Notes: generated from the letters alone by a model not told the origin. DNA of 64,000 nucleotides from Catenulispora sp. EB89 (GCF_041261445.1 NZ_JBGCCU010000020.1:1-64000), one strand, 5' to 3'; positions 16,607-25,977 are shown, counted from the first letter of the stretch. Made by a program: numbers and translations.

Positions 16607-17596
16607 GTGAGTGCACCGCATATCGGTTACGCCGCCATGTTGGAGCAGTTCGGTCCGATCGAGGTCACGGAGTACTCGGCGCTGGCCGAGCAGCACGGCT
16701 TCACCGGGACCATGGCCGCCGACCACTTCCAGCCCTGGGTGCCGCAGCAGGGGAACGCCCCCTTCGTGTGGAACGTGCTGACCGCCATCGGCGAGCGCAC
16801 CACCACCGACATGGGCCCCGGCGTGACGTGCCCCTCCTTCCGCATGCATCCGGCGATGGTGGCGCAGGCGTCGGCGACGCTGGAGGCGATGTACCCGGGG
16901 CGGCACTGGCTCGGGCTGGGGTCCGGGGAGGCCCTGAACGAGCACATCATCGGCGGGTACTGGCCCGAGGCGCCGACCCGGGTCGCGATGATGTTCGAGG
17001 CCATCGAAGTGATCAACAAGCTGTTCACCGGCAAGGACGTGAAGCACTCCGGCAAGTACTACACGCTGGAGACCACCCGGCTGTGGACGCTGCCGGCCGC
17101 GCCGCCGCCGATCTACATCGCCGCCGCCGGCCCCTACACCTCGCGCAAGACCGGTGAGCTGTGCGACGGCATCATCACCCCGGGCGCGGCGCACTCCAAG
17201 GTGGAGGGCGTGTTCCGGAACTTCGCCGAGGGCGCGCGCAAGGCCGGCAAGGACCCGGACACCATGCCGAAGATCCTGCAGCTGCACCTGTCGTGGGCGA
17301 CGACCGACGAGGAGGCGCTGGCCAACGCCGTGACCGAGTGGCCCAACGGCGGGATGAAGTTCCCCAAGCAGGACATCCGCTCGCCGTTCGACTTCGAGCA
17401 GATGGCCAAGCTGGTGCGGCCGGAGGACTTCGAGGGCCGCATGGTCATCTCCTCCGACCCCGACGTGCACCGCGCCTCCATCCAGGCCTTCCTGGACCTC
17501 GGCGTGGACCGGATCTACCTGCACAACGTGGGCCGCAACCAGGCCGAGTGGATCGAGGTCTTCGGGCGCGAGGTGCTGCCGAAGCTGACCCGGTAG
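16607..17596 (+). CDS. F420-dependent LLM-class oxidoreductase (glucose-6-phosphate dehydrogenase-like)
   Basis: A 329-residue TIM-barrel enzyme of the luciferase-like monooxygenase superfamily that uses coenzyme F420. FTGTMAADHFQPW (about 32-44) and GRHWLGLGSGEALNEH (about 97-112) match the F420-dependent glucose-6-phosphate dehydrogenase-like subgroup. F420 enzymes of this sort feed hydride to F420 for redox reactions; the substrate is not certain from sequence. The GTG at 16607 follows GGGAG. No F420 biosynthesis gene is nearby. A strong compound hairpin follows the stop. Confidence 0.9.
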   Translation: MSAPHIGYAAMLEQFGPIEVTEYSALAEQHGFTGTMAADHFQPWVPQQGNAPFVWNVLTAIGERTTTDMGPGVTCPSFRMHPAMVAQASATLEAMYPGRHWLGLGSGEALNEHIIGGYWPEAPTRVAMMFEAIEVINKLFTGKDVKHSGKYYTLETTRLWTLPAAPPPIYIAAAGPYTSRKTGELCDGIITPGAAHSKVEGVFRNFAEGARKAGKDPDTMPKILQLHLSWATTDEEALANAVTEWPNGGMKFPKQDIRSPFDFEQMAKLVRPEDFEGRMVISSDPDVHRASIQAFLDLGVDRIYLHNVGRNQAEWIEVFGREVLPKLTR

Positions 17597-17620
17597 GCGC
17601 TGTTCGGATGGTGTGATGGT

Positions 17621-17662
17621 GGGCCGACTGGCCCGGATGGCTGACATCCGGACGGTCGGCCC
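17621..17662 (+). terminator. Compound hairpin terminator
   Basis: An outer stem, GGGCCGAC at 17621-17628 with GTCGGCCC at 17655-17662, encloses an inner stem, CCGGATG at 17633-17639 with CATCCGG at 17645-17651. It lies 25 bases after the F420 oxidoreductase. Confidence 0.75.
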
Positions 17663-17763
17663 GCGCTGTGCCGCAACCCGGAGCGCGGACGGTCGTTGAC
17701 GATCACCAAAGGGGTGCTGTGTTCACCCCGATTCGTGATTTCGTCGACTCCTCAAGGACATCC

Positions 17764-18336
17764 ATGCACGGGTTCGTGAAGAAGGGTCTGCTGCTCTCGC
17801 TGGCCGCGGGCTCGCTGATGGTCGGCAGCGCCGGCGCGGCCGCGGCGGCCGACTCGGCCACCACCGAGGGCGCCGCCGCCGACAGCCCCGGGCTGGCCGC
17901 CGGCAACGTCGCGCAGGCCGCGGGCGACGTGCCGGTGCAGGTGTGCGGGGACGCCGGGAGCCTGGCCGGGGCCGTGGACAACGCCCTGGAGAACCGCTGC
18001 ACCACCTGGTACAACCGCTCCTCGGTCCGCGGCGAGGCCGCGAACGACCCGGGCGCGGTGTCCGGCGACGTCGTCGGCGGCGCGCTGAACACCCCGGTGC
18101 AGGGCTGCGGCCTGACCGGGACGGCGGCCGGCGTGGACTCCGAGGTCGCCGGGAACTCCTGCGACGACCTGGACACCTCCTCGAAGGCCGTCGCCGCGAC
18201 GTCCAACGACCCCGGCGCGGTGTCCGGCGACGTGGTGCAGGCGTCGGTGAACGCGCCGGTGCAGCTGTGCGGCGACGCGGTGTCGGTGGGCAGCTTCGGC
18301 ACCGGTGCCGAGGACAACCACTGCGTGAACGGCTGA
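17764..18336 (+). CDS. Chaplin-like secreted protein with three chaplin domains
   Basis: A 190-residue exported protein. A signal peptide spans about residues 1-29 (KKGLLLSLAAGSLMVGSAGAAA). Three chaplin-type domains follow, each with a cysteine pair exactly 18 residues apart: Cys61/79, Cys115/133 and Cys169/187. Each domain keeps the PGxxxGxVxxxxxxxPVQxCG pattern. Chaplins are amyloid-forming surface proteins that let aerial hyphae of streptomycetes break the water surface. This one is divergent: the usual hydrophobic runs are weaker and more acidic, and there is no LAxTG sorting signal. ATG 17764 follows an AGGA site. It marks a sporulating, mycelial host. Confidence 0.8.
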   Translation: MHGFVKKGLLLSLAAGSLMVGSAGAAAAADSATTEGAAADSPGLAAGNVAQAAGDVPVQVCGDAGSLAGAVDNALENRCTTWYNRSSVRGEAANDPGAVSGDVVGGALNTPVQGCGLTGTAAGVDSEVAGNSCDDLDTSSKAVAATSNDPGAVSGDVVQASVNAPVQLCGDAVSVGSFGTGAEDNHCVNG

Positions 18337-18375
18337 GCCGAGCTCGGAACGTGGCTCCGAGCCACGACCGGGACC

Positions 18376-18580
18376 GGGCTCGAACCGGGCTCGAACCGGG
18401 CTCGAACCGAACCGAGGTTGAACCGAGCTCGCACCGAACCGGGCTCGAACCGCGGCCGAGTCCAACTCCAAGTCCGAGTCCGAGTCCGAACTGAGCTCGA
18501 TCTGAGGTCCGGCTGAGGTCCGGTTGAGCTTGATCGGAGCTCACGCCGGCCTCACGTCGGCCTCACGCCGACCTCGAACT
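18376..18580. repeat. Mosaic of short tandem repeats downstream of the chaplin gene
   Basis: GGGCTCGAACC occurs three times in tandem (18376-18408) and again at 18441-18451. GTCCGA units, CTGAGGTCCGG units and CTCACGYCGGC units follow in successive blocks to about 18580. No gene is visible in 18337-18782; this repeat block and the hairpin after it fill the gap. Confidence 0.8.
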
Positions 18581-18602
18581 GAGCGCATCGCGCTCCCCCT
18601 CC

Positions 18603-18646
18603 CCGGCTCCGGCCCTCGCTGCGGCGCATGCGAGAGCCGGAGCCGG
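18603..18646 (+). terminator. Long stem-loop, probable terminator
   Basis: CCGGCTCCGGC at 18603-18613 pairs with GCCGGAGCCGG at 18636-18646. CTCGC/GCGAG extends the stem inwards, and a T-containing tract follows near 18655-18666. It would end chaplin-gene transcription. Confidence 0.65.
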
Positions 18647-18782
18647 ACTTTCCGAGGTCTTTTGATCGCTCTTTCGAGGGAACAAGGGGTTGGCTCGGCG
18701 TGTACTCCCCGCTGCTGGCAGCACACTGACCGTCAGGTCCGCAGCCCAGCGGGGCGCGGCGAGATGGGGAGGTGGGGGGCGC

Positions 18783-19478
18783 GTGGCGACCCGGCACAGA
18801 AAACCCGGTCCGATACGCAAGACCGCTGAGACGCTGCTGGGCGGTGCCGCGGGCATCGGGGCGGTGACCGCGGTGGCCACCGTGCTGCACACCGGCGCGG
18901 GCGCCCCCGCCGCGGCCGGCACGTCCGCGCACTCCGCTCCGGCGCGGCCCGGGGCGTCGACGTCCGGCGCGGGCGCCGATCCCGCGGTGGCGGTGACCGG
19001 CGACACGCCGGTCGCGGACACGGCGGCGCCCGGAGATCCGGTGCCCAGCGCGAACGGTTCGGTGACACCCTCGGACGCCGGCGGCACGGATCCGCGCATA
19101 CAGTACGAGCCCACCCACGCGGCTCCCTCGGCCTCGCGCACCTACGGGACGAACGACCCGCTGCCGACCTCGCAGGGCACGACCACGCCGCCCCCGGTGA
19201 CCCGTTCGCGGCCCTGGACGCCGCCGACCGGGGAGCCGAGCCAGCCCGGCCAGCCCAGCCAGCCGACGCAGACCCCGAGCGGTCCGAGCGGTCCGGTCAC
19301 CACCCCCGGCGGCCCGACCTCGACGCCGACGTCCTCGCCCTCGCAGCCCGGCGGCGGGAACGGCGGAAACGGAACCGGCGGCGGGGGCGACGGCGGTCTG
19401 GGCGGTCTGCTCGGCGAGGTGCTGGGCACGCTCGGAACGGTGACCAACACGCTGCTCGGCGGACTCGGAAAGCACTGA
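18783..19478 (+). CDS. Secreted or anchored Pro/Gly/Ser/Thr-rich low-complexity protein
   Basis: A 231-residue protein with a basic start (MATRHRKPGPIRK) and one hydrophobic segment (about 17-42) that is a signal peptide or anchor. The remainder is low-complexity: Pro/Ser/Thr-rich with GQPSQPTQTPSGPSGP-type repeats and a Gly/Asn stretch. It ends in a hydrophobic leucine/glycine tail (GGLGGLLGEVLGTLGTV...). No enzyme motif is visible. It follows the chaplin-like gene, so a cell-surface role is plausible but unproven. The GTG at 18783 is preferred because GGGGAGG lies upstream. Confidence 0.65.
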   Translation: MATRHRKPGPIRKTAETLLGGAAGIGAVTAVATVLHTGAGAPAAAGTSAHSAPARPGASTSGAGADPAVAVTGDTPVADTAAPGDPVPSANGSVTPSDAGGTDPRIQYEPTHAAPSASRTYGTNDPLPTSQGTTTPPPVTRSRPWTPPTGEPSQPGQPSQPTQTPSGPSGPVTTPGGPTSTPTSSPSQPGGGNGGNGTGGGGDGGLGGLLGEVLGTLGTVTNTLLGGLGKH

Positions 19479-19934
19479 TCCGGCCGGATAAGCCCCTGTC
19501 AAACCCCGCCAACCTCCGCAGCCCCATCTTTGTCAGTGGTTTGACATTCGTGCCGGCTGCGGAATCATGGTTCTGGTACCACGTTCGGTTTCCGCACCTC
19601 GGCGCGATAGCCGTCGCGCTGTTGACTGGCTACCTTGAACTGCACGAGTGCGGAGGCTGAGACGGGAGCGGAGGATGACGCGGCGGGTGAAGCCGGTGGT
19701 GTGGCGCTGCTGTGCTGCCCCGCCCGGCCCGGCGTCGTCCGTCCCCGGCCCCGCCGGGAATGACATTTCCCTGATCTTCAGGTCCCGGTGCCACGATCGG
19801 GGGCACCAGCTATCGCCGCGACCGCTCCGGGGCATGACGTCCAAGGCTGGGCCGCTGGTCGGACGGCCACCCGACCGGGCGGAAGCGCCGCGCCGGATGG
19901 GGCAAACGACCGCGCACGGTGAGGATGTGTCGGC
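19479..19934. other. Intergenic region upstream of the SpoIIE phosphatase gene
   Basis: 456 bases without a gene I can support. A 96-codon frame (GTG 19648 to TGA 19938) overlaps the phosphatase ATG as ATGA, but its Cys/Arg/Pro-rich composition looks random and I rate it unlikely (about 0.2). TTGACT at 19622-19627 is a possible -35. The sequence is otherwise unremarkable. Confidence 0.5.
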
Positions 19935-22886
19935 ATGATTGTGTCTGGGCCCCCGCCGGGGTCCGCACGGACCACCCACAGGACGGCGGGAATGGCGTCG
20001 GCGTTCGACCTCTCCGGTTTCTCGGTCACCGACATGGTCGTCGCCTCCGGCGAACTGCGAGCCGCCACCGCCGGGGCCGCCACCATGGAGGAGGGCTCCG
20101 CGGCCATCGTGGACTGGCTGCGGCACGCCTTCACCGACCCCGCGACCGGCCGGCCGGCGTTCGCCCTGGCCCGCATGTTCCACACCGTCACCTGGGACCG
20201 CCTCACCCCCGACCTGCGCTCCTACGTCAACACCCGGGACCCGGCGGCGGCCGCCAACGACGACGGCCTGCCCTACCTGACGCTGCTGGCCACCTCCGGG
20301 GACCACCCGCACTGGGGCGACCGCCGCAACAGCCGCGACCACCAGGCGATCCCGCTGTCCGCCTCGGACGTGGTGCGGCGCGCACCGCTGGCGCTGGCGC
20401 TGCTGGACCGGCTGCTGGGCCTGCAGCCGACGGCCGAGCCGGTGCCGGCGCGGCCGCACGGCGTCGGCGGCGGGGCCGGCGGCGAGGCCTCGGGGCTCTC
20501 GGCGCGACTGCGGGACCGGTTCGACGTCTTCCATGTGCCCGAGGCGTTGGGCAGCCCTTATGTGCCGACGCCGGAGTTCGTGCGCGACTACCAGATCCGC
20601 TCGGCGATCGCACTGGGCGCGGTGCTGGACTCCGGCGGGCCGGACCATCCGGATCTGCCGGGGGTGCGGAACACGTCCCTCTACACGGCGCTGCTGTATT
20701 CGCGGGTGCGGATCCCGGCCGAGACCGCGGCGCTTTTCCGGACGCTGGCCGCGGCGATCCGGCTGGCGCTGACGCCGCTGCTGGCAGTGCCCTTGTTCGC
20801 GCCCTCTTCCCCGGCGGCCGGACACCAGGTGTTCGGGGCGCGCAACGGGAACGGGACGGGTACCGGCCTCGGCGGCGCGAGCGGCACCGGGGGCGGCGTG
20901 AGCGCCGGGCCGGCCGGGAACGGCGTCCCGGGGCCGGGGCCAGGGCCGTCGGGGAACGGCAATGGGAACGGGAACGGGAACGGCAATGGGCACCGGCCGT
21001 CGGTGACGCTGGTGCCGCAGCAGGCCTCCGCGCCGCCTCCGTCGTCCTCCTCGGTGCCCGCCTCCCCCGGCGACGGCGGCGCCGCGGCGCTGGCCGCCGA
21101 GGCCGAGCTGCGGGCCTCGCAGCGGCGGCTGACGCAGGAGACCCGGATCGTCGAGACGCTCTACATGATCGGGCAGTCTCTGCACCGGGAGCTGGACACC
21201 CGCAAGATCGCCAAGCTCGCCACGGACGCCGCCACCACCGCGATCGACGCCGAGTTCGGGACCTGCTTCTACACCCTGACCTCGACCAACGGCCAGGCCC
21301 AGACCCGGTTCGCGCTGGCCGGCACGATCCCGGCCGAGCGCTTCGAGAACCTGCCGATGCCGCGGCCGACCTCGCTGGTGGGCGCGGCGTTCCCGGGGAC
21401 GGCGCCGATCCGCTCCGGCGACGTCACCGCCGACCCGCGCTACGGGCAGCGCGCGCCGTTCCACGGCCTGCCGCCGGGGCATCCGCCGGTGAAGTCGTTC
21501 CTGGCGCTGCCGATCACCACGATCGGCGGCACGGTGCTGGGCTCGATGTACTTCGGGCACTCCGAGCCGAACCGGTTCACCGAGCGCGACGAGCAGATCG
21601 TGAAGGGCATCGCCGGCCAGGCGGCCTCGGCGATGGACAACGCGCGGCTGTACCGGCTGGAGCGCGAGACCGCGGTGGAGCTGCAGAACTCGCTGCTGCC
21701 GGCCTATCCGCCGCAGCTGGCGGAGCTGGAGATCGCGTTCACGTACCTGCCCGGGGCGCAGGGCACGCAGGTCGGCGGCGACTGGTTCGACGTGATCCCG
21801 CTGTCCGGCGGCCGGGTGGCGCTGGTCATCGGGGACGTGATGGGGCGCGGGATCCGGGCCGCGGCGATCATGGGGCAGCTGCGGACGGCGGTGCGCGCGT
21901 ACGCGGTGATGGACCTGCCGCCGGGGCAGATCATGCACCTGCTGAACCGGCTGGTCTGCACGATGCCGGCCTCGGCGGCGAGCAGTTCGGCGGCGCTGAA
22001 CGCGCTGAGCGCGACCGGGACGCACCCGGCCGGGATCGGGGCGCTGGGGCCGGCCGACGACGGGGTGGCCGAGCAGATCGCGACCTGCGTCTACGCCGTC
22101 TACGACCCGGCCGAGGAGGTGCTGACCTGGGCCAGCGCCGGGCACATGCCGCCGGCGCTGATCACCCCGCAGGGCACGGCGAGCCTGCTGGAGGACGACC
22201 TCGGGATGCCGCTGGGCATCGAGGAGGCGGTGTTCGACGAGAAGATCCAGCCGCTGGCCGGCGGCAGCAGGCTGCTGCTGTACACCGACGGCCTGGTGGA
22301 GTGCCACAACGCGCCGCTGACGGAGCGCCTGAACCGGCTCTCGACAGAGCTCGTCCGCGCCGACGACGGACCGCTGGCGCTCTCCTCGGCGCCGCTGGGG
22401 TCCGAGACGGTGCAGCGCACCTGCGACCGGCTGCTGCACGCGATGCTGTCCGGCGACGAGCACGACGACGTGGCGCTGCTGATGGTCCGGACCCGGCCCA
22501 CGCGCATCCGCAAGGCGGCGCTGGACCTGGACCCGGACCCGATGGCGGCGCGGGCGGCACGGCGGTTCGTGACGTCCACGCTGGCCGAGTGGGACCTGGC
22601 GCACCTGACCGACGACGTGCTGTCGGTGGTGACCGAGCTGGTCACGAACGCCACCCAGCACGCCGCGACGACCAGCCAGCTGGCGCTGCGCTCGCATCCG
22701 GGGCGGCTGATGGTGGAGGTCGCCGACTGCGACGGCCGGATCCCGCGGCCGGCGGTGACGCAGGCGATGGACGAGCGGCACCGGGGGCTGCTGATAGTCG
22801 CGCAGCTGTCGCAGCGGTGGGGGGTGCGGCCGACGGAGCGCGGGAAGATCGTGTGGGCCGAGATGAGCGGGGGCGAGGCGGAGTAG
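19935..22886 (+). CDS. Multidomain SpoIIE-type PP2C phosphatase with GAF and HATPase domains
   Basis: A 983-residue soluble signalling protein. Residues 20-290 form an N-terminal sensor domain common before actinobacterial SpoIIE phosphatases (FSVTDMVVASGELRAA, ARMFHTVTWDRLTPDLRSY). A disordered Gly/Asn/Pro linker (about 300-380) follows. A GAF domain lies at about 400-570 (FLALPITTIGGTVLGSMYFG). The SpoIIE/PP2C phosphatase is at about 580-800 (GGDWFDVIPLSGG, GDVMGRG, DDVALL). An RsbW-type HATPase is at about 850-983 (TELVTNATQHA). Such proteins dephosphorylate anti-anti-sigma factors and can also phosphorylate them, linking a signal to sigma-factor release. ATG 19935 or 19992 could be the start; the second begins MASAFDLSGF. 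Confidence 0.92.
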   Translation: MIVSGPPPGSARTTHRTAGMASAFDLSGFSVTDMVVASGELRAATAGAATMEEGSAAIVDWLRHAFTDPATGRPAFALARMFHTVTWDRLTPDLRSYVNTRDPAAAANDDGLPYLTLLATSGDHPHWGDRRNSRDHQAIPLSASDVVRRAPLALALLDRLLGLQPTAEPVPARPHGVGGGAGGEASGLSARLRDRFDVFHVPEALGSPYVPTPEFVRDYQIRSAIALGAVLDSGGPDHPDLPGVRNTSLYTALLYSRVRIPAETAALFRTLAAAIRLALTPLLAVPLFAPSSPAAGHQVFGARNGNGTGTGLGGASGTGGGVSAGPAGNGVPGPGPGPSGNGNGNGNGNGNGHRPSVTLVPQQASAPPPSSSSVPASPGDGGAAALAAEAELRASQRRLTQETRIVETLYMIGQSLHRELDTRKIAKLATDAATTAIDAEFGTCFYTLTSTNGQAQTRFALAGTIPAERFENLPMPRPTSLVGAAFPGTAPIRSGDVTADPRYGQRAPFHGLPPGHPPVKSFLALPITTIGGTVLGSMYFGHSEPNRFTERDEQIVKGIAGQAASAMDNARLYRLERETAVELQNSLLPAYPPQLAELEIAFTYLPGAQGTQVGGDWFDVIPLSGGRVALVIGDVMGRGIRAAAIMGQLRTAVRAYAVMDLPPGQIMHLLNRLVCTMPASAASSSAALNALSATGTHPAGIGALGPADDGVAEQIATCVYAVYDPAEEVLTWASAGHMPPALITPQGTASLLEDDLGMPLGIEEAVFDEKIQPLAGGSRLLLYTDGLVECHNAPLTERLNRLSTELVRADDGPLALSSAPLGSETVQRTCDRLLHAMLSGDEHDDVALLMVRTRPTRIRKAALDLDPDPMAARAARRFVTSTLAEWDLAHLTDDVLSVVTELVTNATQHAATTSQLALRSHPGRLMVEVADCDGRIPRPAVTQAMDERHRGLLIVAQLSQRWGVRPTERGKIVWAEMSGGEAE

Positions 22887-23003
22887 CGCGCTTCGTTACG
22901 CGTTACGCGTCACGGTCACGCGTCAAGCTGAGAAGACTGTTTCAGCCGGGCCGGGCCGCGCCGCGCCGAAGTCCGAAGCTCAGCCCCGGTCTGTTTCCTG
23001 CTT

Positions 23004-23177
23004 CTACTCGCCCTGCTTCTGCTTGGCCTTCTTCTCCTTCGCCAACGGCGCCCCGCCGCTGATCCCGGCCGCGATGGACGTGGTCGAGGCGGCCTGCGCC
23101 ACCGTCGTGCCGAGGTCGGTGTAGATCGGCGCCTTGGCCGCGCGGAAGGCCCTGCGAAGCCGCTTGAAGAACTCCAT
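23004..23177 (-). CDS. Small hypothetical protein (57 residues)
   Basis: MEFFKRLRRAFRAAKAP opens a 57-residue basic protein that ends KEKKAKQKQGE, with a small hydrophobic Ala/Ser/Thr centre (TTVAQAASTTSIAAG). I recognise no family. Its basic, helical start suggests an RNA-binding or membrane-surface peptide. It shares the minus strand with the large membrane-protein gene at 23200-25017 and lies 22 bases after it, so the two are probably one operon. The gap between it and the phosphatase gene contains three ACGCGT words and nothing else. Confidence 0.55.
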   Translation of the reverse strand: MEFFKRLRRAFRAAKAPIYTDLGTTVAQAASTTSIAAGISGGAPLAKEKKAKQKQGE

Positions 23178-23199
23178 GGCCCGCAGGCTACACGCTCGC

Positions 23200-25017
23200 C
23201 TACAGCAAGGGCCGAAGTTCCTCGCGCACCCGGCGCTCGACCACCGCGAGCGCGAGGTTCGCGTCCTCGCGGGCGAACGGGGCGCCCTCGCGGTCCACGA
23301 GCGGGCCGCGGGTGCCGGGCCAGCCGCCGGCAACGCCGAGTTCGCGCAGCGACGTGCGGGCGCCGTTGGCGGCCGGGAGACCGCCGGCCGCGGCGCGGTC
23401 CAGGGTGGCCCGGCGGTGGCGCCAGCGCCAGGGGTCCGCGGTGGCTCCGGCGGCGCCGCGCGGGGCGGCGAACAGCAGGCGCGGGACGGCCGCGGCGGCG
23501 TGCCAGCCCTCGACGAGGGCCGCGGAGACGCCGAGGCCCGGCAGGCGGTCCACGCCCCGGTAGCCGGCCGCCACCGGCTCCAGGACCAGGCCGTGGATCT
23601 CGACCAGGGCCAGGCCCGGGGCTGCGGAGGCCGACAGGTAGACGGTGACCACGGTCTCGGCCGGGTTCGCCATGATGCGGAAGCGGCGGAAGACGCGGGG
23701 GTTGGCGGTGCCGCGCGGGGAGGGCAGCAGGCGCAGGGAGGCGTCGGTGGTCTGGCCGACGGCCAGCACCGGGCCGGTGGCGACCACGAAGTCGTCCCAG
23801 GCCACCTTGTCCAGCAGGCCCTCCGGACCCAGGCCCGGCACGCCGGCGGCCAGCGCCTCGGTGACGCGCTCGATCAGGTCCTCGACGTCGTAGCGGATCG
23901 GGCCGGTCTCCAGCAGCCAGCGGCGGCGCAGGACCTGGCGTCCGGAGCCGGCGAAGGGGCGCGCGGGGTCGGCGAGGACCTGGCGGTCGGAGGCGGCGCG
24001 CGCCGCGAGTTCGGCCAGCGCGCGGCGGGCCCAGACGGTCTCGGTGGTGACCCAGCGGTGCGTGCCGAAGCGGTCCCGGCGCAGCTTGTCGACCAGCACG
24101 TGGCGGGTCGCCAGGCGTTCGGCGACGACGATCAGCCAGGCCGTGAGGATCCCGGCCAGCGGCGCGAAGATCCACGCCACGAACGGGCTCCCGGGCCCGG
24201 CGTCGTGGAAGCGCGCCGGGACGGCGAGGCCGAAGGGCCGAGCCAGGCCGGCGGCGGAGGCGATCGCACCGGCGCCGGCGACGCCCCACACCAGCGCCAC
24301 GAAGCGGGCCAGCGGGGCGAACGCGGGCGTGACGGCAGGGGACGGGGACAGCGACTGGGGCCGCGCCTCGATGCTCTCCGGGCCGGTGCCGTCGGTCCCG
24401 CTGCCGCCGCGCGCGCTGCCGCCGGCACCGGAGAGCAGCAGGCGCAGACCGGCGCCCCAGACCAGCCAGGCGCCGACCGTCCAGACCGACACCAGCAGGG
24501 CGACGACGATCAGCGCCACGAGCGCCAGGTCGCGGTGCAGGCGCCGGGTCCGCGCGGCCAGCGCGTGCCGGAGCACCAGGACCTCGTCGACGCCGGTGGA
24601 GGGGGCCGGGGCGCGGCCTTCGTCGAAGACGAACTCCTTCAGGGCGCGGCGAGTCAGGGCGGCGTCGAGGTGGACGGCCGCGCAGAGGTAGCGGGTGGCT
24701 TCGTCGCCGGGGGCGGGGGCGGACCAGGTGGGGGCGGGGGGCGGGGTGGGGGTGGTCGGGGCGTTGGGTACGGGGCTGGTCACCGGCTCCGTAGTCTCGA
24801 CGCCGGAGTCGGGGGTCGTCTCCTCCGCCCTGGCCCGCGCACCGCCGCCGAACAGGACCTCGCCGAGGATGTCGGAAGCGCGGCGTAACCGGCCGGCCTC
24901 GCCCGACCGGGTCTCGCCGGTCTCCGGCTCGTTGCCCTCGGGCTCACCGGCTCCCGGCTCGGCGTCGTCACCTCCGGCCGACCCAGCACCGTCCGCCGCC
25001 CGGCCCGCCGCCTTCAA
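23200..25017 (-). CDS. Membrane protein of unknown function
   Basis: A 605-residue protein with an acidic, Pro-rich cytoplasmic N-terminus (about 1-100) and three likely membrane helices: about 163-190 (LALVALIVVALLVSVWTVGAWLVW, in parts), 235-262 and 285-305. A long soluble C-terminal region follows, with no motif I recognise. The layout (an acidic head, a few membrane segments, a globular tail) fits an uncharacterised actinobacterial membrane protein. The start is a TTG at 25017; GGGGAG lies seven bases ahead of it on the coding strand. Later ATG or GTG codons cannot be excluded. The 165-base gap to the GDPD gene holds the divergent promoters. Confidence 0.7.
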   Translation of the reverse strand: MKAAGRAADGAGSAGGDDAEPGAGEPEGNEPETGETRSGEAGRLRRASDILGEVLFGGGARARAEETTPDSGVETTEPVTSPVPNAPTTPTPPPAPTWSAPAPGDEATRYLCAAVHLDAALTRRALKEFVFDEGRAPAPSTGVDEVLVLRHALAARTRRLHRDLALVALIVVALLVSVWTVGAWLVWGAGLRLLLSGAGGSARGGSGTDGTGPESIEARPQSLSPSPAVTPAFAPLARFVALVWGVAGAGAIASAAGLARPFGLAVPARFHDAGPGSPFVAWIFAPLAGILTAWLIVVAERLATRHVLVDKLRRDRFGTHRWVTTETVWARRALAELAARAASDRQVLADPARPFAGSGRQVLRRRWLLETGPIRYDVEDLIERVTEALAAGVPGLGPEGLLDKVAWDDFVVATGPVLAVGQTTDASLRLLPSPRGTANPRVFRRFRIMANPAETVVTVYLSASAAPGLALVEIHGLVLEPVAAGYRGVDRLPGLGVSAALVEGWHAAAAVPRLLFAAPRGAAGATADPWRWRHRRATLDRAAAGGLPAANGARTSLRELGVAGGWPGTRGPLVDREGAPFAREDANLALAVVERRVREELRPLL

Positions 25018-25182
25018 CCCGCACTCCCCACGCTCGCTCGCGCCCTCGCGCCCTGAAGCAGATCATGAACCGCGCTCCCCCCGGACTGCGATCGCATCAG
25101 AGTATGGACTACCGGCCGACTGTGCAGCCCGCCACGCGCAGTTTGATGAAGTTGTGACCCGCGGATTGGGATACTTGCCGCC

Positions 25183-25977
25183 ATGTCCGCCGCTCATCCC
25201 CGCCACGCCTTCCTCGACCACCCCGGGCCCATCCCGTTCGCCCACCGGGGCGGCGCGGACGGTCCGGCCGGCGAGAACACGATGTCCGCCTTCAAGATCG
25301 CTGTCGAGAGCGGCTACCGGTACCTGGAGACCGACGTGCACGCCACGGCCGACGGCGTCCTGCTGGCCTTCCACGACCGGCGGCTGCAGCGCGTCACCGA
25401 CACCCGGGGCCGGATCAGCATGCTCACCGCCGCCGAGGTCGCCACCGCGCGGATCGGCGACGAGCCGATCCCGACGATGGCGGAGCTGCTGGAGGCGTTC
25501 CCGGAGGCGCGGTTCAACATCGACGTCAAGGAGCCCAACGCGATCGCCCCGCTGACCGCGCTGCTGCGGGACGCCGACGCCGTCGACCGCGTCTGCGTCA
25601 GCTCCTTCTCCGACACCCGGCTGGGCGCGATGCGCGAGGCGTTCGGGCCCGAGCTGTGCACCAGCGCCGGACCGCGCGAGGCGTTCCGGATCTGGCGCGC
25701 CTCCCGCAAGCTGAGAACCGGGGAGACACCTGACGCCGCTACACTGCCGCACCTGGCCGCCGCGTGCCTCCAACTGCCGCCGGCGCTGGGCCGGATCGTG
25801 GTGGTCGACGAGCGGCTGCTGGCGGCGGCGCACGCGGCCGGGCTGCCGGTGCACGTCTGGACCGTGAACGAGGCCGCTGACATGGAACGGTTGCTCGACC
25901 TGGGCGCGGACGGCATCATGACCGACCGGCTGGACACGCTCAAAACCGTGCTGACGAAACGAGGGACCTGGCCCTGA
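25183..25977 (+). CDS. Glycerophosphodiester phosphodiesterase (GDPD family)
   Basis: A 264-residue TIM-barrel phosphodiesterase that hydrolyses glycerophosphodiesters to glycerol-3-phosphate and an alcohol. The metal and catalytic residues are visible as His21-Arg22 (FAHRGG), Glu31 (AGENT), and Glu49, Asp51 and His53 (LETDVHATADG), with FNIDVKEPN near 110-118. There is no signal peptide, so it is cytoplasmic. Its stop overlaps the ATG of the MFS transporter (TGATG at 25975-25979), so the two are translationally coupled. A shared role in uptake and breakdown of lipid head-group products is a reasonable inference. Confidence 0.93.
   Translation: MSAAHPRHAFLDHPGPIPFAHRGGADGPAGENTMSAFKIAVESGYRYLETDVHATADGVLLAFHDRRLQRVTDTRGRISMLTAAEVATARIGDEPIPTMAELLEAFPEARFNIDVKEPNAIAPLTALLRDADAVDRVCVSSFSDTRLGAMREAFGPELCTSAGPREAFRIWRASRKLRTGETPDAATLPHLAAACLQLPPALGRIVVVDERLLAAAHAAGLPVHVWTVNEAADMERLLDLGADGIMTDRLDTLKTVLTKRGTWP

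Noticed and set aside
19533-22781. A 1082-codon minus-strand frame
   Set aside because: It is antisense to the SpoIIE phosphatase gene and is an Arg/Gly/Gln-rich shadow typical of high-GC DNA.
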